From Malachius bipustulatus (lineage: Eukaryota > Arthropoda > Insecta > Coleoptera > Melyridae): a stretch of DNA of 64,000 bases. The stretch spans positions 30,703,637-30,767,636 of the forward strand of contig OU342632.1 in the NCBI GenBank assembly GCA_910589415.1, in the 5' to 3' direction. Every line of letters starts with the position of its first letter. The first letter of the stretch is position 1. The translations under genes were made by a program, and so were the position numbers. Positions 1 to 11,438 of this stretch are shown here, piece after piece. The notes beneath the pieces are model-generated. The model made no database searches and had not been told where the DNA came from. It saw nothing but the letters and a program-made list of their open reading frames with translations.

Positions 1-1
1 A

Positions 2-1693
2 GACTGCGGAATGCATATGGGCTACAATGACGAACGCCGTTTCCCAGACTTCACGTACATCAATCAAGACGGACCGTTAACCAGCTACATCGACTGCGTC
101 ATAATCTCACATTTCCACTTGGACCACTGCGGGGCGCTACCGTTCATGTCCGAAATGGTCGGCTACACCGGACCCATCTACATGACCCACCCCACCAAAG
201 CGATCGCACCCATCTTACTCGAGGACATGAGAAAAGTGTGCGTCGAAAAGAAAGGCGATCAGAACTTCTTCACCCCTCAAATGATTAAAGACTGCATGAA
301 GAAAGTGACAGCTGTGACGTTGCATCAGTCTGTCATGGTGGACAGCGAACTGGAGATTAAAGCGTACTATGCCGGGCACGTGTTAGGGGCTGCGATGTTC
401 TGGATCCGGGTCGGAAACCAATCTGTGGTGTACACGGGCGATTATAACATGACCCCAGATCGACATTTAGGCGCCGCTTGGATCGATAAATGCAGACCCG
501 ATCTACTAATAACCGAATCTACTTACGCCACCACAATCAGGGACTCGAAGCGATGCAGGGAACGTGATTTCTTGAAAAAAGTCCACGAAACTATCGACAG
601 GGGAGGTAAAGTCCTAATACCGGTCTTCGCTCTGGGACGTGCTCAAGAATTATGTATCCTCCTGGAGACTTACTGGGAACGAATGAACCTGAAAGCGCCC
701 GTGTATTTCGCTCTCGGTCTAACCGAGAAAGCAAACAATTATTACAAAATGTTCATCACTTGGACGAATCAGAAGATAAGAAAAACCTTTGTTCAGAGAA
801 ACATGTTCGATTTCAAGCACATCAAGCCGTTCGATAGACAGTACATCGACAATCCGGGTCCGATGGTGGTGTTCGCGACCCCCGGAATGCTGCACGCCGG
901 CCTGAGTTTGCAGATATTCAAGAAATGGGCCCCAAACGAGAACAACATGGTCATATTGCCGGGGTTCTGCGTGCAAGGGACGGTCGGCCACAAGATCCTC
1001 AACGGGGCAAAAAAGATCGAATTCGAGAACCGGCAAATCGTCGAAGTGAAAATGGCCGTGGAATACATGAGTTTTTCCGCTCACGCGGACGCCAAAGGGA
1101 TCATGCAATTGATCCAGTATTGCGAGCCTAGGAACGTGATGCTGGTGCATGGCGAGGCGGCGAAGATGGAGTTTTTAAAAGAGAAAATCCAGCAGGAGTT
1201 TAATCTCAAATGCTACAACCCGGCTAACGGGGAAACTTGTACGATCCAGACACCCGTTAAAATTCCCATCGACGTTTCCTTGCCGTTGCTAAAAGCCGAA
1301 GCAACTAGATTCAGTGCCGCAGCCCCAGACCCGAAGCGGAGGAGAATCTTGCATGGAGTGCTCGTCATGAAGGACAGCGGAATATGTCTGATGGACGTGG
1401 AGGACGCCTGTAAAGAAGCTGGAATTAATCGACACGTCATTCGCTTCACCTCCACCGTTCAGATAAACGATTCAGGTAGCTCCGTCTCTACGACTAATAA
1501 ATTACATTTGCTCATAAAAGAGAAACTTCCTCAGTGGTCCATTTCGTTTGTAGACGGGAATATCTCAATTGAATCTTTATTGCTGAAAGTTGAAGGTGAC
1601 GATGACGAGAAAACTGTTTACGTCTCTTGGACCAATCAAGATGAAGATTTGGGACGTTACATACTCGACTTGTTAAGTAGCGTAGGACATTAA
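2..1693 (+). CDS. IntS11: Integrator complex subunit 11 (CPSF73-like RNA endonuclease), 3' part
   Basis: Catalytic endonuclease of the Integrator complex, which cleaves snRNA and other nascent RNA 3' ends in the nucleus. The reading frame is already open at base 2 (visible start DCGMHMG), so the first ~37 residues of the ~600-residue family are outside the window; 563 residues are visible without an intron. Seen: the metallo-beta-lactamase zinc motif HFHLDH at 110-127, [10 protein letters not shown], the TESTYAT stretch, the beta-CASP region with [17 protein letters not shown] and the SFSAHAD zinc-ligand motif near 1068-1090. All these residues are intact, so the copy looks catalytically competent. 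The last ~130 residues are the less conserved C-terminal domain that in this family pairs with IntS9. The family match is seen directly; the roles come from family knowledge. It runs tail to tail into Prp38A. Confidence 0.97.
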   Translation, partial: DCGMHMGYNDERRFPDFTYINQDGPLTSYIDCVIISHFHLDHCGALPFMSEMVGYTGPIYMTHPTKAIAPILLEDMRKVCVEKKGDQNFFTPQMIKDCMKKVTAVTLHQSVMVDSELEIKAYYAGHVLGAAMFWIRVGNQSVVYTGDYNMTPDRHLGAAWIDKCRPDLLITESTYATTIRDSKRCRERDFLKKVHETIDRGGKVLIPVFALGRAQELCILLETYWERMNLKAPVYFALGLTEKANNYYKMFITWTNQKIRKTFVQRNMFDFKHIKPFDRQYIDNPGPMVVFATPGMLHAGLSLQIFKKWAPNENNMVILPGFCVQGTVGHKILNGAKKIEFENRQIVEVKMAVEYMSFSAHADAKGIMQLIQYCEPRNVMLVHGEAAKMEFLKEKIQQEFNLKCYNPANGETCTIQTPVKIPIDVSLPLLKAEATRFSAAAPDPKRRRILHGVLVMKDSGICLMDVEDACKEAGINRHVIRFTSTVQINDSGSSVSTTNKLHLLIKEKLPQWSISFVDGNISIESLLLKVEGDDDEKTVYVSWTNQDEDLGRYILDLLSSVGH

Positions 1694-1751
1694 TTTATTT
1701 ATTAAATTAAAAATTTTATAATTCTTGTAAATAATATTAAAAATAAACGTA
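1694..1751. terminator. Shared convergent 3' end of IntS11 and Prp38A
   Basis: Only 58 bp separate the two stop codons. On the plus strand AATAAA lies at 1742-1747, four bases before the end of the Prp38A reading frame. On the minus strand the complements of AATAAA (TTTATT at 1694-1699 and 1698-1703) begin right after the IntS11 stop. Cleavage 10-30 nt past either hexamer would fall inside the neighbour's coding region, so the two mRNAs should overlap as sense-antisense tails. Inference from hexamer positions only. Confidence 0.7.
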
Positions 1752-2698
1752 TTAATAATGACGATCTCGGTCTCTCTTCCTGTCATCGTCGCGGTCTCTT
1801 TTCCTCTCGTCGTCCCGTTTCTTCTCCCTTCTGTCGGTCCTGTCTCTGTCTCGTTCCCTGTTCTTGTCTCGATCTTTATCTCGTCTCTCTCGTTCCCTGT
1901 CTCTGTTCTCGCGATCTTTCTCTTTTCTGTGTCGCTCTCTGCTTCGGCTCCTTTTCCTCTCCCTCGATCTGCTACGGTCTCGCTTTCGATCCTTCTTCCT
2001 CTCCTTCTCCTCCTTGTTCGAGGACGCCTCTAACTGGTACTTCGGATCGTCCTCCAATTCAATGTCTTCGTCTAAGTCGTCTTCCAAGGCAGATATCTTT
2101 GCTTCGATTTCGTTATTCTCTTCTAGGATGTGACGTTTCTGAATGCGCGGTAGAATTACATCACAAACCTTTAATAAAAATTATAATTTGAATTAATATT
2201 AACAGTCTCTACTAAATAATGCATACATACCCTTTCATCCCTTAGCAGTTCATCAATAAATTCATCCATGTGAACAATTTCGAACTGAGATTGCCGGTTC
2301 TGTCTCCTAAGTTTTCTGTTATCGTTGTACAGGGGCTCCAGATACTTGTAACTATCCAGAGACGTCCCAGTTAGTCGCATATAGAAGGCTCCGAGAGCTC
2401 TCACGTATTTGAATTCTTCGTTCTTGATGAACTCGACAACGATATCTTTCTCCGGCTGTATCTGGAGCATCTTCAGTGTGAGGCATAAGAAGGGGGTAAC
2501 TTTTATGTTACCCCCGTACACTCCGCCGATGAATCGTAACTCCATGGCCTTGTCCACAAGGAGCTCTGCCGTCAGGGCGAAGCATTCTTCCTTCCAGTAC
2601 TTCGAGTCGTAGATTCGCGATCTTATGATTTTCTCGACCAAGTATTGGGGGTTCGTTCCGTGGACCGATTTGGCGTCTTTGACTGTACGATTTGCCAT
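1752..2698 (-). CDS. PRPF38A: Pre-mRNA-splicing factor 38A (PRP38 domain plus RS tail)
   Basis: Component of the spliceosomal B complex that helps activate the U4/U6.U5 tri-snRNP; nuclear. Two exons: 2698-2231 and 2168-1752, separated by a 62-bp GT-AG intron (donor GTATGT at 2230, acceptor AG at 2170-2169), giving 294 residues; the human protein is 312. Exon 1 is nearly the whole PRP38 domain, starting MANRTVKDA and including YLVEKIIR, GGVYGGNIK, MLQIQPEKDI, FKYVRALGAFY and LEPLYNDNRK. Exon 2 begins VCDVILPR, goes through an acidic stretch (EDDLDEDIELEDD) and ends in an Arg-rich RS/RD/RE repeat tail. The start is the conserved family start. Head to head with Mon1 and tail to tail with IntS11. 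The long open frames seen opposite the RS tail are composition artefacts. Confidence 0.97.
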
Positions 2699-3024
2699 TT
2701 TCTTGATGTTCTTTCTGCAAGCGGTAAAAACAAATACTTCGGTGTTTAGTCTGGCAGCGGTGCGAGGCTAATTGCTTTCAATTTTCTGTATCACATAATT
2801 CAGAAAAGTATTTTTTGTCTTATGTATTGTATTTATTTTTGTAAAATTACAACATTCGACAAAAGTTCTTAACCTCAAATAATAATAAATTTTTTGACAT
2901 TATGGCAATATTGACAATTGGCATTTATAGTTCAAACGAATGTTAATTTAACAAAAAATTATAATTTACACTCAGGCTCTCGCAGCTGCGCATGAAATTT
3001 ATGGTCGCCGTCAATTAAAACGGC

Positions 3025-3327
3025 TAGGGTTCCAAATAAACAAACATTTAACAGTTTCAGGGTTGCCAATTTCACTGTAAACTTTTGATTACAGTAAAAG
3101 CGGGATTTTTAGTGATAAAAATAAATCTACCGACAGTCGGCTCGAGCTCGACGGAAACCTAAAATATCATTTAGTTCAATTCAGTTGATGGCGATCGCAG
3201 GTCCAATCAATACCTGAAAACAACTTCAATAAGTCAAACTTCAGGACTACGTGACCTTAAAACTTCAACTAAATCACTACAACTGACAATAATGTCTACG
3301 TGAACGGTTTGTTTATCTGGAACCCTG
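3025..3327. mobile_element. Short Tc1/mariner-like MITE
   Basis: Inverted ends of ~20 bp: AGGGTTCCAAATAAACAAAC on the left and, on the opposite strand at the right, AGGGTTCCAGATAAACAAAC (19 of 20 identical). TA abuts the right end (3328-3329) and a TA lies at the left end, as expected for Tc1/mariner-type insertion. About 300 bp, no coding capacity. Confidence 0.65.
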
Positions 3328-3700
3328 TACATATCTTTTTTATTGTCAGGAATAAATTAATAATTCTTTGTAGGCTTGCATAAGTCGGCAACAGCTTTCC
3401 ATTTAACGTATAAAAAATTTCAAGGCCAACTAAATCCCAGAATTTTCATAGTCAACTTTTATTTTTCTTATAGCCGCTATATTGTTTTTTATGTCATTTG
3501 GTACAAAAAAAATCATGATAATCAAAAATCAATAACATTAAAAAAATTATAAAAATTTTATTTTACTTTTTTCGAAAAAAATTAAAAAGATTTTCTATAA
3601 TAGATCTAGCACAAAGAAAAACACAAGCAAAAAGCAATATAATTTGATATTTATTTTATAAACAACCTCGCCGCGATTAATACTTTAAGTCAAAATAAAA

Positions 3701-3784
3701 CCACATGACGTCATTGCGCAGTAATAACCAAAATAGTAACAGCAATGGGCATACTTCCGTGAATATGTGTACTTCGTCACGTTT
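3701..3784. repeat. Fragment related to the right end of the 51-kb fold-back element
   Basis: Roughly 75% similar by eye to 50905-50978, sharing the 15-mer TGACGTCATTGCGCA, then CCAAAATAG, GGCATAC and ATATGTGTA in the same order. No inverted partner was found nearby, so it is a solo end or an independent relative. Confidence 0.5.
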
Positions 3785-4210
3785 CATATATATCAGCTGT
3801 CATTCACCGTTACCACTCATTCATTTGACGTTTAAACTTTGTTAACCTTTAACTTTTGACCTTGAATTAATTTTTATAAGTATGGTACTATGGTATGGTA
3901 TGCAATATGCATTCATTTCATTTCATTAACCGAAAATGGAAAGAAACTAAAGAAAGTCATTGATTTATGTGTTTATTTTATAATTAATTAATAAACTAAA
4001 TTTAATAATATACACACATACTTTTAATGCATCACACGTTACAGTGCTTTGCAGTAATTATAACAGTTCCTCAGTATAATGAATAATTAGAAACTATTTT
4101 CTAGTGAGTAATCCTAATTAACAAAAAAGGCTCTATTTAATTAACTTGCCCACTTTTAATAATAATTATGTGGAATTTGTGAAGTAACTTCAAGTCACTA
4201 GAACATAAAC

Positions 4211-7200
4211 ATGTCGTCGACTTGTGAAGTAGAACCTGGGGCAGCTCCGGAAAGCGTCCTAGTGACAACCGATTCGTATAGCAATTTCGATCTAATGAGC
4301 TCCAGCTTGGAGGAGATCAAACACTCTAATTCGATTAATCAAGACGATTCTACGACTGAAAACAGCAACAATATCAACACCTGTGATGAAGAGAGAGAGC
4401 CAGAAGAAGACTCCAAGTCCGCTACATTAGCGCAGACGAAAGAAGAAGAAGACAATATTAGCAATACCGAATGGGCTGTTCAGAAGAAGCACGTATTTGT
4501 GCTCAGTTCTGCTGGTAAACCAATTTATACAAGGTAAATGTCTCTTTTATTATTGAACTTTTTTATAAATACATAAAATGATTATAAATTTCAGGTATGG
4601 GAACGAGGATAAATTAGCTTGGTTATTTGGAGTTATGCAGACTTTAGTATCGTTTGTACAATCGAACGACGATAGTATACGGAGTATACACACAGGGGAC
4701 GTTACTTTTGTCTTCTTGGTAAAGAAACCTTTAATATTAGTCGCGGTGTCTAGGACCGGAGAAAGTGTTCATCAGCTGGTATCGCAATTAACGTAAGTAC
4801 CTCTTTTCTTTCCCTGGTACATATATAACTTGAACCGGGAGTGTTTTAAGGTCCCTCCTCCTTCCCAGCCCTGTCATTTCTCCTCAGCGTTGCCAATTTT
4901 AAAGCTTTCCAGTTAAGCATACTTACCCAGCGAATGGCATCTAGTCTGGTTTGAAAACTTCTACCAGGGTTGGTAATTTTTTGATCACACAGTCCAGTCA
5001 TCCTAATTTAACCTCAGAAAAATGAGTCTTATAATATTATAATATGATGGCAGCTTCTTTCCATATTGATTTTTAGCATATTTGAGGTTTTTCTTTGAAA
5101 CTGCTCTCCCTTGCGTGTCTAGTCGAGGCTACCAAAAGCCAGCTAAGCCATTCAATCGGCAACTGTTCTGCATTGTTAAACAAATGAATGTTTGGGCTTA
5201 GGTGCATTCTTGAAAACGTCTAGAACAGTCGTCTACAACGTTCCAGGACATTCTAAAACATGCTAGAACATTCGAGAATATTCTGGAACATTCTAAGTTA
5301 GTTGAGAGGATTTCTGGACATTCTAGAAATTATCTAATATTCTGGAAGGATCTAAACCAATTTTTGAAAGTTTTGTAACATTCTAAAACATTATCCAAAA
5401 CATCTGGATAATTATAATAGTCTGGAACAATCTAAAACAGATTAAAATTTTTTTAATGTTCTAAAACATTCTCCAAAACGTCCGGAACGTTCTAAAACAT
5501 TCTGAAACGAGTTAGACCACTCTCGAATCGAACATTTTAGAGCATTCGAGAATATTCTGGAACATTCTAAGTTAGTTGAGAGGATTTCTGAACATTCTAG
5601 AAAATTTTCTAATATTCTGGAAGGATCTAAACCAATTTTTGAAAGTTTTGTAACATTCTAAAACATTATCCAAAACATCTGGAACATTATAATAGTCTGG
5701 AACAATCTAAAACAGATTAAAATTCTTTTTAATGTTCTAAACATTCTCCAAAACGTCCGGAACGTTCTAGAACATTCTGAAACGAGTTAGACCACTCTCG
5801 AATCGAACATTTTAGAGCATTTGAGAATATTCTGGAACATTCTATACTAGTTGTGAGTATTTTTTTTATCATTCTGGAACATGCTAGAATATTATAATAT
5901 TCTAGAACAATCTAGCACTGTTTTTTTATAACATTCTAAAACATCCAACCTTCTGAACCATGCTAGACTAGAACATTCTAGGCTAGTTGAGAATATTTTT
6001 GAACATCCTGGAACGTTCTAGAACATCATACAATATTCCGGAACAATCTAAAACAGGTTTTGAAATTTTTCTGACATTCTAAAATATTCTGAATTGATTG
6101 CGAATATTTCTGAACATTCTGGAACATTGTAGAAAATTTTATAATATTTTGGAACAATCTAAAGTAGTTTTTGAAATTTTTATAGCATTCTAAAACATTA
6201 TCCAAAACATCCGGAAAGTTCTTAAACATTCCAGAACATTCTGAATTATGCTAGAACATTCTCAATTTGAATATTCTAGTCTAGTTGAGGGTACTTTTGA
6301 GCATTCTAGAACATTCTATAACATTTGTAAAATCAACATTTCGAGAATCGAACATTATAGAGCATTCGAAAATATTCTGTAGTTATGGATAGTTTTGAAC
6401 ATTCTAAAACATTCTCCAAAACTAACAACATACTGAAACATGCTAGAGTAGAGCATTCTTAAATCAAACATTCTGACCATTCTGGAAATTCATTGGAACC
6501 TACATTCTGGTTCCAATCCCAGCAGTCCTAAACCGATAACTTCTTGATCTTAATAAGGCTGAGAGAGACCATGAATTGAATTAATTTTCTTTTTATTTCA
6601 GATTTGTATTTAATCAAATAGCGAGTATATTAACCCTTACAAAACTAACGAAAATATTCGAACAGAGGCAGAACTACGACTTCAGGCGACTGCTATTAGG
6701 AGTGGATCGGCTAATCGATCATCTCTTGGACTACTCGGAACGAGAACCTGCTTTTACTCTAGGAGCTGTGCAGTGTCTTCCTTTGTCGTCGTCCATGCGT
6801 AACACGATTAGTTCTGGGATCGTCTCGTCTTGCAATAAAATCAAGGCAAGTCCTCAATATGAACGAGCTCAAAAATAATCGCTAATCTAATAATTTCCAT
6901 TCCAGAACTTAGTTTTCGCTATATTGCTGGCCAATAATAAGTTAATAACGCTGGTTCGCATGAAAAAGTACTGCATCCACCCGGCCGACCTCCATCTGAT
7001 CGTCAATCTGGTCGAGGCGTCGGAGAGCTTGAAAAGCGCAGAGAGCTGGACCCCGTTGTGCCTGCCCAAGTTCGACGCGAGCGGCTTCCTCTACTGTCAC
7101 GTCTCCTACCTGTCCGAGGACTGCCAGGCCTGCCTGCTGCTGCTCACAGTCGACCGGGAGGTCTTCTTCACCCTGAGCGAGGCCAAGCAGCGGATCGTCG

Positions 7201-7619
7201 AGAAACTGAGACGCGCCAACTGCCTGGAGGCGATAAACGAGTCGCTGAACACGGCCAACGAGACGTGTCCGGCCGCCGGATTCCCCGAACTCAGGCACTA
7301 CCTGTACAAGTGCAAGTCGACGGCCCAGTTCTACCAGCCGTCGCTGAGCGCGCCCTACAACAAGAACACCGAGCACCTGATGGAGCTGTACAAGCGGGCG
7401 TACCAGCGGCTGCACGCCCCCGCCAGGCCCCTGAAGATCCTGTTCGAGAGGAACGAGGACGAGACGTTGCTGGCGTGGGACACAAAGGGGTTCGAGTTGT
7501 ACGCCGTGTTCGAACCGGTGGTCGATACGGTTTTGGCTATTAATACCGTCGGGAAGTTGTTGAACTGGATCAAGAAGAGGGAGGAGAAACTGTTTCATCT
7601 TAACGCTCCGACTTTTTAA
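4211..7619 (+). CDS. Mon1: Vacuolar fusion protein MON1 homologue
   Basis: Subunit of the Mon1-Ccz1 guanine-nucleotide exchange factor that activates Rab7 on late endosomes and drives endosome maturation. Four exons: 4211-4533, 4595-4792, 6602-6845 and 6906-7619, summing to 1479 nt and 492 residues. The first ~90 residues are an acidic, low-complexity leader, usual for the family. The longin-type core then begins with KKHVFVLSSAGKPIYTRYGNED. Later signatures are VQSNDDSIRSIH, RQNYDFRRLLLG, AWTPLCLPKFDASGF, FPELRHYLYKCKS and the C-terminal LLNWIKKREEKLF. Introns 1 and 2 are GT-AG; intron 3 must use a GC donor (AAG|GCAAGT at 6846) to keep frame. Exon 4 is strikingly GC-rich compared with its surroundings. 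Intron 2 is a 1.8 kb repeat-filled block. Start chosen as the first ATG of the open exon. Confidence 0.95.
5215..6500. repeat. Heat-shock-element-like pentamer array in Mon1 intron 2
   Basis: About 1.3 kb of degenerate repeats built from alternating GAA and TTC triplets two bases apart (GAAnnTTCnn), written over and over as variants of GGAACATTCTAGAACATTC. At 5266-5293 six triplets in a row are perfect. This spacing is the heat-shock factor consensus; whether HSF binds is unknown, and the array may simply be an intronic satellite. Confidence 0.85.
5274..5822. repeat. 274-bp tandem duplication within the pentamer array
   Basis: The block beginning GAGAATATTCTGG at 5274 recurs at 5548 and starts again at 5823, a period of 274-275 bp. 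The two full copies differ at only a few bases and small indels. This is a higher-order repeat on top of the 10-bp periodicity. Confidence 0.85.
6846..6905 (+). other. GC-AG intron 3 of Mon1
   Basis: A 60-bp intron with donor AAG|GCAAGT and acceptor CCATTCCAG|AAC. The nearest GT (6850) would shift the frame, whereas the GC donor keeps phase 0 and joins a conserved stretch to LVFAILLANN. GCAAGT after AAG is the strong consensus of natural GC-AG introns. Confidence 0.8.
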
Positions 7620-8253
7620 GTTTTGATGAACGTTTATGTAATTGAATCTCGGATTATCCATGATGAGGTAAGTGCTGATAATTATTAAGAAACTCTTTAA
7701 GAAAGTCTCCATAAAATGGAGTCAACTTAAAGCCTAAAATTTTGTTTGATCAATAATTACACCCGACTATCTTTATCAGTATCAAGCCGATTGTTTCATC
7801 CTGTTTTACGGTCTAAAAGTAATAAAATTATTACCGTGTTAAGAACAATTATTTTCATTTTTGAAATCTACCTCAAATAGTAAGAACTATCAAAATTTGG
7901 TTGGATAATCTGTAGGATTCCACTCATTTCTCTTTGATCAGTTGTTATAGAAAACGAGGACTATTTTATTTATTATCAGTCACTCGTTCTTTGTTAATCA
8001 TCATTATTATTATTAATTATATTTGAATAATTAATTAATTGAATTACTGTAATAATTTCTGACTGTGATATCCACATTATTATATTTTTATTCTGTATAT
8101 TGTGTTTATAGCGACTATTATAATAATAAATGTAATTATTAGGTACCATAATGTAATATATTAAATAACTTACATACATTATTTGTTTGTGTTGTAATAT
8201 ACCACCCCCAGGGCAAGCATTTATTTCTTCAAAATAATCCTCATCAGTGAAAC
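7620..8253. other. Mon1 3' UTR and intergenic DNA
   Basis: AATAAA at 7821-7826 is the first good poly(A) signal after the Mon1 stop. Beyond it is AT-rich sequence with no gene visible. Confidence 0.55.
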
Positions 8254-8257
8254 TTAA

Positions 8258-8663
8258 CCCTTTCGGTACGGGAACCGTCCCGGGTCGATCAGATGAAACA
8301 CTGAATTCTGTTCAAATTTTAAATATTAGACACGCCCATGCTTATTTACATTGGTTTCTTTTGTCCTTTCTCTAATAATTTAAACGACTCAGCTGCAGGT
8401 TACTATTATTTGATGTGTTATGAGTCAGTCAGAAACTGGGAACTCCTGAAATTAGGTATAAAATGTGTGCCTATTTCAAGCGTCCTTGAGCTCGAGATTT
8501 ATTACCCTTTATTACCCAGATTTCCGGTGTATCGAAGAATAACCAGCCCAACCAGTCTAATAAACATCACATCAAATGTTTTTGCTGCAAAAACTTCGTA
8601 ACAAAGTACTTCAAAGCAGAAATAGGTAATAGAAATAGCATAACGGCTGCCGTCCTGAAAGGG
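8258..8663. mobile_element. piggyBac-type MITE flanked by TTAA
   Basis: 406 bp bounded on both sides by TTAA (8254-8257 and 8664-8667), the target site of piggyBac transposases. The ends are imperfect inverted repeats: CCCTTTCGGTACGG...CCGT on the left and CCCTTTCAGGACGG...CCGT on the right strand, 17 of 21 positions matching. No transposase fragment inside. Confidence 0.75.
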
Positions 8664-8789
8664 TTAAGGAGAAGCCCGGCATTAATTAGGAAAAACCATT
8701 TGCAAGTGAGAATTCCAGAATCCTTTATTTCATCCGCCGCAACAATGGATTGGACTTTCACCCACACGACGGTTAAAAGCTACGCGGGA

Positions 8790-9477
8790 ATCTTCACCAC
8801 GCACTGCAAGCGTGATACCTAAAAGGGTAGCGCGGGCAACGGTCAGTGGAATTGAAGAGAGACGGATATAGATACAAAGGGTTCTGTGAGTATAAAAAGA
8901 CCAGCGCTGGCCCGCCTCGAGACACTACACTTCAACACTTGACTTGAAGACTTCATTCCGATTCCTCTTAACCCTTGGGTGGATTGAGAATACTCTCTGC
9001 TCAGCTCCTCTCTAAGCCGAGGCCAGTGCGATCGAGAATACTCTGCTGGTTTTACCTATCACTAAAAGTACCTACTACTACCTATCTCGCCGAGCCGCCT
9101 TGAAACCGCTAACCAGCGCCAGCCAGTCTACGAAGACCAGCGCCGGGTTCAAGCCCTTCCGCCACCTACACTGCGCTATCCCGGAGGTGCTGCAGGAGTA
9201 CTGAGACGTGCCGGCACCCTAGGTCTGTCGTCATCGGAGATGCAGCCACCCTAATTGCGAAGCAAGGCCGCTTACTCCAAGTCCCGCGCTCGCCAGTCTA
9301 CGAAGAGGAAGTTCGGGCCGAGCCAATGCCGCTACCGACAGCGCTGGAGATGCTGCCAGGTTTTATTGAATCATATCGTATTTTATTTATTCACTCTGAT
9401 AAAATCTCCTTAGTTAGAAATTATAATTAATTCTTTATATTTCAGAAGCGTAAGTAGGTAAAGTAAAACTCGCAACA
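8790..9477 (+). mobile_element. Possible solo LTR or retroelement promoter remnant
   Basis: A GC-richer island with TATAAAAAGA at 8891, repeated short motifs (GAGAATACTCT at two places, CTACGAAGA at two places) and an end resembling LTR ends (ACTCGCAACA). No flanking target duplication was found, so the call is tentative. A similar layout with the same TATAAAAAGA decamer, in the other orientation, occurs near 42 kb. Confidence 0.3.
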
Positions 9478-11438
9478 TTTTATTTATTTGTAACATAATA
9501 ACAGATCTTCCTAAGCGGTTCCAACGGCACAGTCATTCAGAATTTATCGACATTGTAGCCAAATGTCCCTCTCTCAAAATCAGAATATTTTCTTTCAGCA
9601 GTTGCGCGAATGAGAGAGTACCTTCAGTGTTTTTATTATTGTATAAGTCGCGTAAAACCGATGTTCACTTGAACAGAGTGGCCTGAGGGAGAAGGGAGAA
9701 AGTCGGTCGGATGCTGCTTTCGTCTCTTGTAGGTCCTGGTAATTTCTCAAAGCTTACCTGCAAATTGATGACTTAGTCAAATCAGGAAACATTGAAACAG
9801 TAAAGACCGCAAGCTTGAAATTGAAGTAAAACTTACCCAATCTGGCAACACCGTAAGTCTCAAAGACACCCAAAGAAAGTGAAATCACCAAACCATTCAA
9901 TTTATTGTCAGGTCAGGAATTTTTACGACAACCCTCACACACAAAAGCCAAGGCAAACAGAGAGTAAGATGATTGAAATGTCTCAAGCAGGTCCTTTTCA
10001 AACCAGCTGCAGGAACAGCGTCGGAAGGTCTAAATAAATAAATGTAAAATTAACTAATAGGAAATTAATTAAGGTAATTAAGATTTTATTGTAAGGAATG
10101 AAATGATATTCAGTTTGAAACATATATGAAATAGTGATATCATTTGATTCTTTAATTTTTAAAGGAATAAATTTTGATCACACAGGTATTTCTTGACTCC
10201 TGAGCTTTTGCATACCCTATCCGAGAACCGAGGGTGGCTACAAGAAGAAACGACACAACGAGGTGGGTCCTGGCCGCTTTTTCTAGACGATCACCGGGGG
10301 TAAGAGGGTGGTTGTTACAGTTTTTATAAATAAAAAATGTCCCTTTTAATAAATATTCCCTTCCCCACAATCTTACTTTTGACTTTCACCGTTTTCCCTA
10401 AAGAAATCACAAGAGGCGATTAAAAATATACTTCAACTTGTATTAACCTTCGTGTAGGACTTGCAATTACAGAAAATATTTTACGGTTGTAGGTCCTGTC
10501 TGTAACTCAAAATAATTAACGCCTTGTTAATTATGTTACGCGTTCAATTACAATTGTAGGAAAAAATGAACCCAAACCAAACTGTGGGTACGAATTTCTA
10601 CAAGCATCAGTTTAAAAGAAGTCATTACTTTATTTCATACATTCCGCCTAGTATGTGGTCAAGTTCAAGTGATCATGGAAACATGGCTCGTATGGCTTAT
10701 CGATTCAGAGAGAACTGACTTTGCATTTCTCTCCCCTGAAGGTGAACCCTGAAAATACACAGGACAAGATAGCTATATAGGAATGATAATGCATTAAGAG
10801 AGAATAGAGAATCTGTACGTTGTCATTTTAATTTGGAAATTAACGACTACAACAATTTTGTGAGAAATAACTTCGCTCACATTAGCAAGTGGGGGTATCC
10901 GTGCAGGATGATGTGATGTGAATCCCATATGCGTGTATTACACAATATTTATATAATAATTATTATACCTAGCCGAGGCTAGTCAGTTGAACTCATTCGA
11001 AGCATTAGCGCATCACGTATGCCCGCATTTGCGTCTTTTAGAGTCTTACCAATTTCCTTTAAGTTAGAGTTACTTGTTACTACAGTTTTATTAAATAAAC
11101 ATTTTAGAAGCAACACAAATCCTTTATTTTTCTTAAAAATTTTGCAACTTGCGTCACGATAAATTAATTAAAAATTGACAACATGGCTGGCAAGCAAATC
11201 TACTTGACTAGCTATCCCCTTCTCTTTGCATTTACAGTGTTCAGGGTATTTTCATCTCTCTCCACTCAGAAATCCTATTCAGCTAACGGTATGGTATGTA
11301 TACCTAACATTAATACTATCTTAAAAATATAAAATTATGCAATTACATTACTTATCTTCAGCTCTCCTTTCCACTACTTAGTCAGAGTAAGTCTGCAGCT
11401 TTAATCAATCCATAGTTTGTAATTTAATTTTCTAATGC
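9478..11438. other. Intergenic DNA, nothing recognised
   Basis: No supported gene. The stretch 10870-11130 has a TATATAATA box, an AATAAA and short motifs reminiscent of an LTR, but no ends or target duplication could be set. Confidence 0.5.

Larger units (their letters stand above)
2699..4210. other. Head-to-head intergenic region, Prp38A / Mon1
   Basis: About 1.5 kb between two divergent start codons, so it must hold both promoters and 5' UTRs. No convincing TATA box was picked out. It contains a short inverted-repeat element (3025-3327) and a fragment related to the fold-back element found 47 kb away (3701-3784). The rest is AT-rich with no coding capacity. Confidence 0.6.

Noticed and set aside
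1758..2133. Ser/Leu-rich open frames on the plus strand around 1.8-2.1 kb
   Set aside because: They are the complement of the Prp38A Arg/Asp/Ser repeat tail, low-complexity artefacts.
6942..7712. 256-codon open frame on the minus strand opposite Mon1 exon 4
   Set aside because: It mirrors the GC-rich, conserved Mon1 coding exon and has no family resemblance; a shadow frame.
8338..8601. Open frame of 87 codons at 8.3-8.6 kb as a gene
   Set aside because: It lies wholly inside the TTAA-flanked MITE and resembles no protein family.
10620..11130. Solo copia-type LTR at 10.6-11.1 kb
   Set aside because: TATA-like and poly(A)-like signals are present, but no LTR ends or target duplication could be identified.
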